A DNA stretch of 64,000 nucleotides from Apostichopus japonicus (Eukaryota; Echinodermata; Holothuroidea; Aspidochirotida; Stichopodidae), in contig NC_092565.1 of the NCBI RefSeq assembly GCF_037975245.1, positions 13,547,499 to 13,611,498 of the forward strand, written 5' to 3'. The translations under genes were made by a program, and so were the position numbers. Below the pieces are notes generated by a model. It was not told where the DNA came from. It was given only the letters and a program-made list of their open reading frames with translations, and made no database searches. Every line of letters starts with the position of its first letter. The first letter of the stretch is position 1. Positions 49,434 through 59,512 of this stretch are shown here, piece by piece.

Positions 49434-49980
49434 ATATTTGGGGGGGGTACACCCCTCAGTCCGACAAGTTTTCAGTCCGAAAATAAAATATATACACGTT
49501 TTCAGTCCGAAAATAAAATACACGTTCTCAGTCTGAAAATGAAATACACGTTTTCAGTCCGAAATCAAAATACACGTTTTCAGATTGAAAACGTGTAATA
49601 CACGTTTTTCAGTCCGAAAATGCGATACACGTTTTCAGTTGGGCAATGAAAGCAGTTTTAATGCCATAATATCACCAATAAAAAACGCTGGTATGTGAGG
49701 TGGGAGTTCTTGTTCGGTCGTAGGATGTCATGGATGGTGCGTAGTCACTTAATTTTTCGAACTTAAAACGTGTATTTTATTTTCGGACTGAAAACGTGTA
49801 TTTTATTTTCGGACTGAATAGGTTTCGGACTGAAAACTTGTTTTTTCAGACTAAAAATGTGTATTTTATTTTCGGACTGAAAACGTGTCGGACTGAAAAC
49901 TTGTTTTTATCGGACTCAAAACGTGTATGTTATTTTCGGACTGAAAACGTGTCGGACTAACAACCCCCTCCCCCAAATAT
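49434..49980. mobile_element. Foldback-type element with arms of 27-bp tandem repeats
   Basis: The ends ATATTTGGGGG (49,434) and CCCCCAAATAT (49,980) are inverted. The left arm (49,465-49,640) has about seven tandem copies of a unit of about 27 bp, TTTTCAGTCCGAAAATAAAA plus TACACG. The right arm (49,760-49,965) has about eight copies in reverse orientation. A centre of about 110 bp (49,645-49,755) separates them. Foldback elements of flies and other animals have this layout. No ORF and no clear target duplication. Confidence 0.7.
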
Positions 49981-51020
49981 TTGGCACCGTGCCACGATTG
50001 CAGTTCAAGCTCTACACTATTAAACAGCCGGTCCTGCGTCAGTATCTGGATCGCTAGTTGACTTGTGTTTTATGTTTTAAGATGATAGCAATTAACCAAT
50101 CACATATTTCAACTGGTAAACGTCATTTATCAACGCTGTAAGATAGCGAATGTATACTCCACCTATATTCCCTTATATGAACGTTTACTACGAGTTTCAT
50201 TGACCATGATTTTGACTTGGGGACACCCAGTCTAAACGGCAGGAAAAAGTTCAACACATCGGTTCAATGTCTATAAACATATTCCTGCATCGGGATATGT
50301 ACACAGCAATAATTCTTGACGGTCAATTGTAATTCTTGTCTTTTTAAGTTAGCAAACGTGTGATGTGGCTCTTGTTTGACTGAAATCCAGAATGCATGCC
50401 ATCTACAGTAGTTATCCTTTTATTTTTACTTTGGTATGTGATTTAAAAAATTTTCTTTTATATAGGCCTATTAGATTGTAAAATTTTACGGGCCTGATGA
50501 GTTAGTAACTAGGCTACGTGTTAGTTGGGATACTACATATTATATTAATGATTATCGATAAAATAGAAGCCAGTAAGACTAGCTTAAATTTTTCAGTTTG
50601 TACTTTATTTTGCTGACCGTTCTGCCGTAGCCTTTCTCTCCCATATGCAGCTCAAACTTTTTACTGTATGTATGCGGATATACACGGGCAGCTATACACT
50701 GTGTACTACTCAGCAATGCCTTACGTTATTCCTTCATACTCGCTGCATCGGTCCATTGTACACATGCACAACCAATATGGAAATAGACACAGTTTATGTC
50801 GATACAGAAATAAGCAAGCGGCGGAAACCACAACTGATAAAATCCATCGTATCTTTTACACCCCAAGGCAATAGTTTATTTACATTGATTAACGTTCACC
50901 CGGGCTTAGCTGTCCTAACCCCACCTCTCATGAGGGACTTGATCAAGGTCGGACTTGCTCCGTTCCCACGGAGTAAAAGGGTGGATCAACTTGCCCTAGC
51001 CTCGATAGGTCGATCAAGAG
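49981..51020. other. Unique non-coding DNA, no supported gene
   Basis: The longest ORF (50,645-51,055, 136 codons, plus) has no motif I know and runs into the repeat at 50,960-51,046. I do not regard it as a gene. Confidence 0.4.
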
Positions 51021-51046
51021 TGAAGCAAGCCCGCGTTTGTGGGAAC
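51021..51046 (-). repeat. Second copy of the 26-bp GTTCCCAC motif
   Basis: This is the inverted partner of 46,574-46,599. A further GTTCCCACGG lies at 50,962-50,971 facing the other way, so 50,960-51,046 may be a short element with GTTCCCAC ends. No target duplication could be defined. Confidence 0.4.
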
Positions 51047-51383
51047 AGGCTATAGGATTCATCCTTGAGCGCACCTAATTAATTCATCAGTCAACATGTA
51101 TGATTGTTAACATAAGTGTTCTACCTAAATCTAATGGCCAGCACTACTTTCCTGTGCATGAAGACATGTTTGGCTTGACCACTGAAATAATACTCTGTGT
51201 GTTTAATCATGAATTTGTGCAGAGGAGCATTAAGTATGCCTAGCATTACCAAATGGGGTAGATATCCAAATCCCCTCTTTTGGCCAACAACAGGGGAGTC
51301 AGGTGGTATTGCAATAGGTATGGAAGATGGTAATGGCTTAGCCTAAGATACTCAGGTGCGTATCCAGGGGGGGCCCCCCGGGT

Positions 51384-51506
51384 AAGAAAAAGAGGAGAGA
51401 AAAAAAAGAGAAGAAAAAAGGAAAAAAGAGGGGGGAAAAGAGGAGGAGGAGAGGAAGGAAGGGAAAAGAAAAAGAAGAAAGAGAGAAAAAGGAGAAAAGG
51501 AGGGAG
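51384..51506 (+). repeat. 123-bp uninterrupted polypurine tract
   Basis: Every base from 51,384 to 51,506 is A or G. Just before it lies GGGGGGGCCCCCC. Long homopurine-homopyrimidine runs can form triplex (H-DNA). The frames on the minus strand give Ser/Phe/Leu-rich artefact ORFs. Confidence 0.9.
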
Positions 51507-51933
51507 TTAAAGAAAAACGCCAAGAAACCGGGAAGAGAAAGAGGAACAGTGACATTATTACAGCGCTGATCCCTATTATATACACAGGGTAGCCAGTGAC
51601 GGATCAAGGATTTTGGAAGAGGCGTGTGCCTCACCCTACCCCTTACACCGACAACTCAATGTTGACGTTTCCATTTTTCTTCTCTCACTCATGATCTATA
51701 TATTCTATATATGGTCTATCATAAAGCATGTGTGTGTATATACGCCTTAATCAATTGTAGAATTGTGCTGTGAAACCAACTGTGGCTGGTCTCGAACTCG
51801 ACCGTGTCGTCGGGGAACATGACAAATTTCGGGAAGGGGGCGACCGCCCCCCCCATCAGCATATTTTTTTTTATGATATCTCTAGTAATTTCAAAATAGA
51901 AAGTGCTTAGATGCAACTTACAAGGCCTGGAAA

Positions 51934-52091
51934 GTGTCATTTCCAGCGATCTGGGAGGCATTTTCGGCCAAAATTTGCTTGTACGCTTCGCGCCAACAAA
52001 TGGTCCTGGGTAGTGCCATTTCCAGCGATCTGGGAGGCATTTTCGGCCAAAATTTTCTTATACCCTTCGCGCCAACTAATGGAGGAGCTAC
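51934..52091 (-). repeat. 79-bp tandem duplication of part of the hAT MITE core
   Basis: GTGTCATTTCCAGCGATCTG (51,934) and GTGCCATTTCCAGCGATCTG (52,013) start two 79-bp units, each containing GAGGCATTTTCGGCCAAAAT. The orientation is opposite to the core in the 47.6-kb MITE. Confidence 0.75.
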
Positions 52092-52170
52092 GCTTAGATA
52101 ATTTGCTTACAGGCTTCGCCCTTTCCTTGGCAAATTTCTTGCTACGCGCCGGTTCGAATTTGTAAAGCAA

Positions 52171-52702
52171 ACAGCAGATATCACATCATATCAGTGAGCA
52201 TGAAAATGGCGTTCCAGGATGAACAGCCTCAAAATTGTCCGACTTGCCCGAAAAAAATAACCAAAAATTCCAACATTGTTAATGTCAATATCATATAAGC
52301 AAGCATCGGTTATTACATCAGATGCCATCGTGTACCTTACGGTCCGTGAAAGTTGCTCAGTATACCGCGGGATGCTAATGTAAACAACGAAATGTCTTAT
52401 GTAGATGGAGAAAATCATCGAGGTCCAATTATGTTAAAACTCTCTTTTACATTAGTAATTGCGAATTGGGGGCTGCAGTCCCCACCCCCCTGCTTCCTTC
52501 GTCTATGTGTGTATTGTTCGGTTTCGGAAATATCTGCTATATTTTCATTTCCTTCAACCAAGTTTTATAATAGCCGTTATAAGAGGTTTTAATATTTGTA
52601 CACCAAGAAATTAACTGTGTGTGAATTTTTGAAAATTTCTGACCCACATTCTTCATCACACGTCCCTCTACTCGTGCAATATTGACCGGTCTGTTAGGGG
52701 TT
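52171..52702. other. Non-coding stretch, no feature seen
   Basis: Short overlapping ORFs occur on both strands without known domains. The sequence is compositionally ordinary. Confidence 0.35.
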
Positions 52703-53353
52703 CAAGGAGGGCGGCGGAACCGGGGGGCACAGGGGGCACATGCCCCCCTCACTATTCCTCAGGTTAAAAATGTGCCCTTTTTCTACATAAAAATTTAGGT
52801 GTCTCAAGTTAGCAAGAGGCCAGAATGAACACTCGGGAAGGGCCGTTTCCGGCCATCTGAGGGGTTTGTAAAACCCAAAAAATTCTTGCACGCTCCGCGC
52901 CAACCGATGGTGGCGCTCCGCTCAGATAGTCATGCATACAACTTTTCAAATCCTGGCTACGCCTCTGACTTTCTAATGAATTTCTGTGGGTCAAACTCAA
53001 AGTTTGAATGGAAAAAAAATTGTTAAGATATTAACAAGAAATAAATTCTAACTCGGAAGATTCCTACATTAGCAACTAGCATAATTTCACCTCATTTTGT
53101 CTCAAAAGAAAACTTGTTCCATGTTTCCTAATTTGCACATTGGATATTGCAGTGCTAGTATGCATATTTTCCTTGAGGGGGCCGGGGGGGGGGGCGTTGA
53201 TGGAGTGATGTGTATACGCAAATAAGATAAATACAATAAGAGTTATAAATGGTACTAAATATAAGGCTGCATCAGTCCAATCGAATATCTGCAAAGTGCC
53301 CTTTGATGTCGGTGCCCCCCCCCCCCAGATTAAAATTGCTTCTGCCGCCCTTG
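52703..53353 (-). mobile_element. Second copy of the CAAGGGCGGCGGAA hAT-like MITE
   Basis: The left end (about 52,703) holds GGGCGGCGGAACC and the right end is GCTTCTGCCGCCCTTG (53,353). The interior matches 47,440-48,541 in reverse: GATATCTGCAAAGTGCC..., CATTGGATATTGCAG and CTCATTTTGTCTC are all shared. It lacks the nested MITE of the first copy but carries a different insert at about 52,803-52,967. No target duplication could be read, so the left end may be altered (extra AG). Confidence 0.7.
52803..52967 (-). mobile_element. hAT-like fragment with CAGAGGCGTAGCCAGG end, nested in the 52.7-kb MITE
   Basis: On the minus strand it starts CAGAGGCGTAGCCAGGATTT (52,967) and then contains the shared core (GCGGAGCGCCACCATCGGTT near 52,920). 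Only one end is clear. It interrupts sequence that is continuous in the 47.4-kb copy. Confidence 0.55.
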
Positions 53354-53639
53354 GGTCTTTCTATATTGGTTGTCCATAGATGAAATTTTGTGCAACATTA
53401 TGGGTATGTTTTGAATTGAGTTTAATCACGAGAAACGTGAATTTTCAAATTCTGAAGAAATAATGGGCTTAAAACCTTGAAAAGTGGGGCTGACGGATAT
53501 TGTGCGCCGCGACGTAGAATCACCTACAAAAGCAATGATCCACAGGACATGCGATGAGGTTGAACATGATGTGTGACAGGTGACAAACTTCAAAAAGGTT
53601 ATGGATGAAAAAAAAAACTATTGGGAAAAACTTGGTTCG

Positions 53640-53817
53640 CAGGCAAAAAGTGTACATCTGGTTGGTCATTTTCAAGCCCCAGAAGTGCCATTTCCGGTGA
53701 TCTGGGTGGTATCAAAACCAGAAAATTTCTTGTACGCTGCGCGCCAACCGATGGTGGCGCTCCGCTTAGATAGTAATTCGCGCCCCCCGGGTTAGAAAAT
53801 CCTGGATACGCGCCTGA
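53640..53817 (-). mobile_element. hAT-like MITE fragment with CAGGCGCGTATCCAGG end
   Basis: On the minus strand it begins CAGGCGCGTATCCAGGATTT (53,817), then CGGGGGGCGCGAA, then the shared core (GCGGAGCGCCACCATCGGTT) to about 53,640. The left break of the inverted duplication (53,759) cuts inside this element, and the other arm has it only up to GCGGAGC (58,036). Confidence 0.6.
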
Positions 53818-54179
53818 TACTCCTACTAGGGTAAGCACCTAGCATGCTATGCAACAACGCTTTGATTGAAGATTGGTTAACAGACTTATCAGCCATACGG
53901 CTAGTTCTAAATTAGCTAGGCCTTACACAGTTACAGTTCCAGCCAAATCTCCATTAGGCCTAAACAATTTGGCCTACTGCCACTGGCTAAAGTTTAAAAC
54001 GATAGGGGTAAAGACTTAGACTAGGCTCAGTACGTCAGCAAAAATCATTTACAACAAAAGTCAATTACTATTGCTAGGGTTTTGCAGGCCTGCCAACTCT
54101 TGCGGTTTACTGTACAAGTCTGGTTGCCAAAGGTAGCAAATTTTCAAATTACAGTACAGAACTATATTCTAATTAAAAA
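53759..54179 (+). repeat. Segment A of the inverted duplication (left copy)
   Basis: The 421 bp from GCTCCGCTTAG (53,759) to the A-run at 54,175-54,179 are the reverse complement of 57,616-58,036. I saw no difference over the whole length. It contains the end of a hAT-like MITE and low-complexity TAGGCCTA-type sequence. On this strand A runs directly into B at 54,178-54,180. Confidence 0.9.
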
Positions 54180-54865
54180 TGTACGCTTCTGCAATTACAT
54201 ACTCGGCACAAATATAGGCTACATTATGCTGGAAATTCTGTCTAGCCTAGTGACAATTAGGCTATAGGTGCCCAAAGTATTAATATTCTCACTATTTAAC
54301 ATCTACATTAACAATGCCAGCATGCATGACATGTTAGGCTACACCACATCCATGAAAATCTGTTTATACCTATTGTGTAGGAATGTAGGTGTAGCCTAGT
54401 GTTAATATTCCGACTGTTATCCATTCGCTTAATTCAACTGAAGTATGCTTTAGTCAGCAATGCAGATCATCCTTACCAACAAGACACAACTTTTGTTTGT
54501 CAGGAAATTGAAACATTCACCGTCACAAGATAAATCACATTTAAGTATATGAGTCGGTTACCTACCGACTCAACAAGCTAATGTTATCTTCGGCCAATAT
54601 GTTTCGTTTTCGACAACAACCTTTGGAACATTCTATTTATAGCAGGCCTAACTTAGAAATCTATCATAGGACACAAGGTCATCATATCACTGACACAAAG
54701 TTCTTAAGCAAGTTTATTTAACTTACATTCTTCCTCGACTATATTGAATAATGGTTAATGTGACTTAATTTTTTTCAAACTTGGATTGATCTTTCAAAAA
54801 TCAGCTAATTGATATTACATATGTAATAATAATAATAATTATGGAAAAAGATTTAAAATGCAGTT

Positions 54866-55231
54866 CAGGGGCATCAGAGCTATTTGTGATTGGTACGGCA
54901 GATCAGAGTGTGGCCATCTATCATAATTATCGGAGGACGTTTGATAGGTCAAACTACGCTACGCGCCACCATGGTTGGCGATGGTTGGTGCGTAACGTAA
55001 TGGAGAAAAATTTGAAAAAATGCCTCCCAGATTGCAGGAAATGGCACTTCCCGAGCTTGAAAACAAGACCCCTGGCATGCCAGAGTAGTCACATTTAGCC
55101 TACCTGCCGTCATCATTATTTGCCATGGCATCATTTTTTGCCATATTTTTTACTTAGTCCTACTTTTTTTCTTTTTTTTTGGGCGCCGTGAATATTGGTC
55201 CGCACCTGCCGTACCAGCTCCGACGCCCCTG
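54866..55231 (+). mobile_element. Small hAT-like MITE with 5-bp target duplication
   Basis: The ends CAGGGGCATCAGAGCT (54,866) and AGCTCCGACGCCCCTG (55,231) are inverted. Both sides have CAGTT (54,861-54,865 and 55,232-55,236), a 5-bp duplication. GGTACGGCAG near both ends lengthens the inverted repeat. The body holds the shared core at about 54,950-55,065. The TIR form fits hAT; a 5-bp duplication occurs in a hAT subgroup, so the superfamily is likely but not certain. Confidence 0.72.
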
Positions 55232-55293
55232 CAGTTAAGTTGGTGACCAGTAGTCGAAATATTTACTGAAAGTCACATTATGAGGTCTCATCA

Positions 55294-55675
55294 CAGTGGC
55301 GGAGCTAGGGGTCTTGGACTCTTGGTCAGAGGGGGCGAGAATGGTCTGTATGGGCACTTTCGACTTTATCTAAGCGGAGCGCCACCACAGGTTGGTGCAG
55401 AGCGTACAGAAATTTTTTGAGTAAAGATACTCCCTAGATCGCCGGAAATGACCCTTTCCGGGCCTTGCTAATTTGCAGATAAACGAAGAATAAATAGGTG
55501 TCATCGCAAACAAAATGTAACAAATGTCAATAGGTAGATGAGAATGCAATAAAAAGTAAATAATTGCGAATAAGTAAGAAGTGGTGAATAGCTGAAAAGG
55601 GTGCCAGCAGTCCATCTGAGTCCGTTAAGGCAGGGAGGGCATCCGCCCCCTGACTGTATGGACGCTCAGCCATTG
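55294..55675 (+). mobile_element. hAT-like MITE with CAGTGGCGGAGC end and 8-bp target duplication
   Basis: It begins CAGTGGCGGAGC (55,294) and ends GCTCAGCCATTG (55,675). The flanks are TCTCATCA (55,286-55,293) and TCTCTTCA (55,676-55,683), 7 of 8 identical. The body matches 47,600-47,992. It inserted at the very left edge of the tRNA-like array. The shared core is at about 55,369-55,485. Confidence 0.8.
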
Positions 55676-55683
55676 TCTCTTCA

Positions 55684-57150
55684 TATGATTGTAATCTTGA
55701 GATATAATGCTGGTTATCTAGCAATAGTTAGCGCTTCTCATGCCAGCAAGAGGTGCAAAAGATCGGCAAAAGTCGTCACTGGGGTTCGAACCACCAGTGC
55801 AAAAGAGAGTCTCGCTCTGCAGCTGGTACAGTGCGCCAAGCCATCACGCCACTGTATCGGTTGATATATATAATGCTGGTTACCTAATAGTTAGGGCTCC
55901 TAATGCCAGCAAGAGGTGCAAAAGATCGGCAAAAGCCGTCACTGGGGTTCGAACCACCAGTGCAAAAGAGAGTCTCTCTGTAGCTAGAACAGTGCGCCAA
56001 GCCGTCACGCCACTGTGTCGTTTGAGATATAATGCTGGTTATCTAATAGTTAGGGCTCCTAATGCCAGCAAGAGGTGCAAAAGATCTGCAAAAGCCGTCA
56101 CTGGGGTTCGAACCACCAGTGCAAAAGAAAGTCTCGCTCTACAGCTATAGTACAGTGTGCCAAGCCATCGCGCCTCTGTGTCGGTTAAGATATAATGCTG
56201 TTTATCTAATAGTTAGGGCTCCTAATGCAAGCAAGAGGTGCAAAAGATCGGCAAAAGCCGCCACTGGGGTTCGAACCACCAGTGCAAAATAAAGTCTCGC
56301 TCTACAGCTAGTACAGTGAGCCAAGCCGTCGCGCCACTGTGTCGGTTGAGATATAATGCTGGATATCTAATAGTTAGCGCTCCTAATGCCAGCAAGAGGT
56401 GCAAAAGATCGGCAAAAGCCGCCACTGGGGTTCGAACCACCAGTGCAAAAGAGAGTCCCTCTACAGCTAGTACAGTGCGCAGAGCCGTCGCGCCACTGTG
56501 TCATTTGAGATACAATGCTTGTTATCTAACAGTTAGGGTTCCTAATGCCAGCAAGAGGGTTCGAACCAACAAGTGAAAAGAAGAGTCTCGCTCTACAGCT
56601 ATTACAGTGCGCCAAGCCGTCGCGCCACTGTATTGGCTGAGATATCAGCTCATTATTTAATAGTTAGGGCTCCTAATGCAAGCGGAGAGGTGTAAAAGAT
56701 CGGCAAAAGATGTCATCACTTGGGGTTCTAACCACCAAGTGAAAATAAGAGTCTCACTCTACAGCTAGTACAGTGCGCCAAGCCGTCACACCACTGTATC
56801 GGCTGAGATATTAGCTGATTATTTAATAGTTAGGGCTCCTAATGCAAGCAGAGAGGTGTAAAAGATCGGCAACAGACGTCATCACTGGGGTTTGAACCAC
56901 CAAGTGAAAAAGAGAGTCTGGCTCTACAACTACTGCAGTGCTGAAGCGCAAGTGCGCAAGAGCAAGTGCAAGTGCGCCAAGCCATCGCGCCACTGTATGG
57001 ATTGAGATATTAGGCCGATTACTGTAACTAATAGTTACAGCTCCCAATGTAAGTACGAGGTGTAACAGATAGGCAAAAGAAGTCACTGGGGTTCTAACCA
57101 CAAGTGCAAAAGAGAGTCTCGCTCATCAGCTAGTACAGTGCGCCAAGAGT
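55684..57150 (-). repeat. Diverged array of about nine tRNA-like units (159-170 bp), related to the 165-bp satellite
   Basis: Units start with GTCACTGGGG-type sequence at about 55,775, 55,938, 56,097, 56,260, 56,421, a shortened one near 56,555, then 56,712, 56,879 and 57,082. On the minus strand they have the same head as the satellite: CAGTGGCGCGACGGCTTGGC (A-box region) and GGTTCGAACCCC (B box). Units are only about 80-90% alike, so this array is older or less homogenised. Left units have the ATAATGCTGGTTATCTAAT tail. The last unit (about 56,990-57,140) has satellite-type sequence (ATATTAGGCCGATTA, CTCATCAGCTAGTACAG). The ORFs of 80-140 codons across it are artefacts. Confidence 0.88.
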
Positions 57151-57335
57151 CATGACAAAAAAATTCTGAGAGGACATTACCCAAAACTGTCAGCTTTTGG
57201 TTAATATATAGATGCTTATGTTGTGGTTTGATTTTATGGTATTTTGTTATTATGTTATATGTATTGTTATATGTATTTAATTACTTTCAACTTCGCTCTT
57301 TAAAGAGAAAACTGTTATAACTGTAATTCAGGAAA

Positions 57336-57615
57336 AATTGTGATTTTTCTCACGATACTCTAATTTTTCTAAATTATAACATCATCAATATCATTGAAAA
57401 CTCGTCTGATTATAGTAAATTTTATGTTTATAAAGAAAATAACGACAGAATTCCCAAAATGTAGCAGCAAAGGAGTGGCACCACCGTTAAGAAAAGAACG
57501 ACTTTTGGACAATTTATAGATTGTCACACTTTTCTACCATCTTGAATATAATTTCCGGAATAGTTTAAGGTCTGGGCAATTCTAATTCATAAATTGCAGA
57601 TATCAATTATGTTTT
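57336..57615. other. Spacer C between the two arms of the inverted duplication
   Basis: 280 bp of AT-rich sequence present once in the window. No ORF or repeat seen. If the right arm is an insertion, the empty site would join 57,615 to 61,011. Confidence 0.7.
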
Positions 57616-58036
57616 TTTTTAATTAGAATATAGTTCTGTACTGTAATTTGAAAATTTGCTACCTTTGGCAACCAGACTTGTACAGTAAACCGCAAGAGTT
57701 GGCAGGCCTGCAAAACCCTAGCAATAGTAATTGACTTTTGTTGTAAATGATTTTTGCTGACGTACTGAGCCTAGTCTAAGTCTTTACCCCTATCGTTTTA
57801 AACTTTAGCCAGTGGCAGTAGGCCAAATTGTTTAGGCCTAATGGAGATTTGGCTGGAACTGTAACTGTGTAAGGCCTAGCTAATTTAGAACTAGCCGTAT
57901 GGCTGATAAGTCTGTTAACCAATCTTCAATCAAAGCGTTGTTGCATAGCATGCTAGGTGCTTACCCTAGTAGGAGTATCAGGCGCGTATCCAGGATTTTC
58001 TAACCCGGGGGGCGCGAATTACTATCTAAGCGGAGC
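57616..58036 (-). repeat. Segment A of the inverted duplication (right copy)
   Basis: Reverse complement of 53,759-54,179. It ends at GCGGAGC (58,036), inside the shared core of a hAT-like MITE. Three extra bases (TTC, 58,037-58,039) follow and then segment B. On the minus strand the order is therefore B then A, the reverse of the left copy. Confidence 0.9.
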
Positions 58037-58199
58037 TTCTTTCCTGAATTACAGTTATAACAGTTTTCTCTTTAAAGAGCGAAGTTGAAAGTAATTGAAA
58101 CAGAATACCATAAAATCAAACCACAACATAAGCATCTATATATTAACCAAAAGCTGACAGTTTTGGGTAATGTCCTCTCAGAATTTTTTTGTCATGACT

Positions 58200-59503
58200 C
58201 TTGGCGCACTGTACTAGCTGATGAGCGAGACTCTCTTTTGCACTTGTGGTTAGAACCCCAGTGACTTCTTTTGCCTATCTGTTACACCTCGTACTTACAT
58301 TGGGAGCTGTAATTATTAGTTACAGTAATCGGCCTAATATCTCAATCCATACAGTGGCGCGATGGCTTGGCGCACTTGCACTTGCTCTTGCGCACTTGCG
58401 CTTCAGCACTGCAGTAGTTGTAGAGCCAGACTCTCTTTTTCACTTGGTGGTTCAAACCCCAGTGATGACGTCTGTTGCCGATCTTTTACACCTCTCTGCT
58501 TGCATTAGGAGCCCTAACTATTAAATAATCAGCTAATATCTCAGCCGATACAGTGGTGTGACGGCTTGGCGCACTGTACTAGCTGTAGAGTGAGACTCTT
58601 ATTTTCACTTGGTGGTTAGAACCCCAAGTGATGACATCTTTTGCCGATCTTTTACACCTCTCCGCTTGCATTAGGAGCCCTAACTATTAAATAATGAGCT
58701 GATATCTCAGCCAATACAGTGGCGTGACGGCTTGGCGCACTGTAATAGCTGTAGAGCGAGACTCTTCTTTTCACTTGTTGGTTCGAACCCTCTTGCTGGC
58801 ATTAGGAACCCTAACTGTTAGATAACAAGCATTGTATCTCAAATGACACAGTGGCGCGACGGCTCTGCGCACTGTACTAGCTGTAGAGGGACTCTCTTTT
58901 GCACTGGTGGTTCGAACCCCAGTGGCGGCTTTTGCCGATCTTTTGCACCTCTTGCTGGCATTAGGAGCGCTAACTATTAGATATCCAGCATTATATCTCA
59001 ACCGACACAGTGGCGCGACGGCTTGGCTCACTGTACTAGCTGTAGAGCGAGACTTTATTTTGCACTGGTGGTTCGAACCCCAGTGGCGGCTTTTGCCGAT
59101 CTTTTGCACCTCTTGCTTGCATTAGGAGCCCTAACTATTAGATAAACAGCATTATATCTTAACCGACACAGAGGCGCGATGGCTTGGCACACTGTACTAT
59201 AGCTGTAGAGCGAGACTTTCTTTTGCACTGGTGGTTCGAACCCCAGTGACGGCTTTTGCCGATCTTTTGCACCTCTTGCTGGCATTAGGAGCCCTAACTA
59301 TTAGGTAACCAGCATTATATATATCAACCGATACAGTGGCGTGATGGCTTGGCGCACTGTACCAGCTGCAGAGCGAGACTCTCTTTTGCACTGGTGGTTC
59401 GAACCCCAGTGACGACTTTTGCCGATCTTTTGCACCTCTTGCTGGCATGAGAAGCGCTAACTATTGCTAGATAACCAGCATTATATCTCAAGATTACAAT
59501 CAT
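58200..59503 (+). repeat. Inverted copy of the diverged tRNA-like array, about eight units
   Basis: This has the same units as 55,684-57,150 in reverse orientation, so the tRNA-like sense strand is now plus. Heads of the type GGCGCGACGGCTTGGCGCAC and B boxes GGTTCGAACCCC recur. One unit fewer than in the left copy: the left has three consecutive near-identical units where the right has two. Confidence 0.85.
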
Positions 59504-59512
59504 ATGAAGAGA

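Larger units (their letters stand above)
51353..52170. mobile_element. Patch of hAT-like MITE fragments
   Basis: CAGGTGCGTATCCAGG at 51,353 and CAGTGACGGATCAAGGATTT at 51,594 both match the end consensus (CAGNGGCGNANCCAGG) of hAT-like MITEs here. The first is followed by a polypurine tract. The second leads, on the minus strand, to a shared-core region at 51,920-52,100. Far ends and target duplications are not resolved, so there may be two or more truncated elements. Confidence 0.5.
54178..57335 (+). repeat. Segment B of the inverted duplication (left copy)
   Basis: About 3.16 kb is repeated as reverse complement at 58,040-61,010. Differences are few: single bases, one tRNA-like unit (about 162 bp) and an indel of about 25 bp near 57,260. 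Contents in order: 54,200-54,860 without features, a hAT MITE (54,866-55,231), a second hAT MITE (55,294-55,675), the tRNA-like array (55,684-57,150) and AT-rich DNA. Confidence 0.9.

Noticed and set aside
50645-51055. 136-codon ORF as a host gene
   Set aside because: No known domain, Cys/Thr-rich low-information start, and its end lies in a dispersed repeat motif.
51338-51634. Ser/Phe/Leu-rich ORFs resembling membrane proteins
   Set aside because: They are the pyrimidine strand of the polypurine tract translated; composition artefact.
56035-59000. TTAGGG words as interstitial telomere repeats
   Set aside because: One TTAGGG per tRNA-like unit (ATAGTTAGGGCTCC), not in tandem.
55740-59448. 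Repeated ORFs with ASKRCKRSAK and GVRTTSAKES-type peptides
   Set aside because: They are translations of the tRNA-like tandem units; the peptide repeats only because the DNA does, with stops and shifts between units and on the mirror copy.
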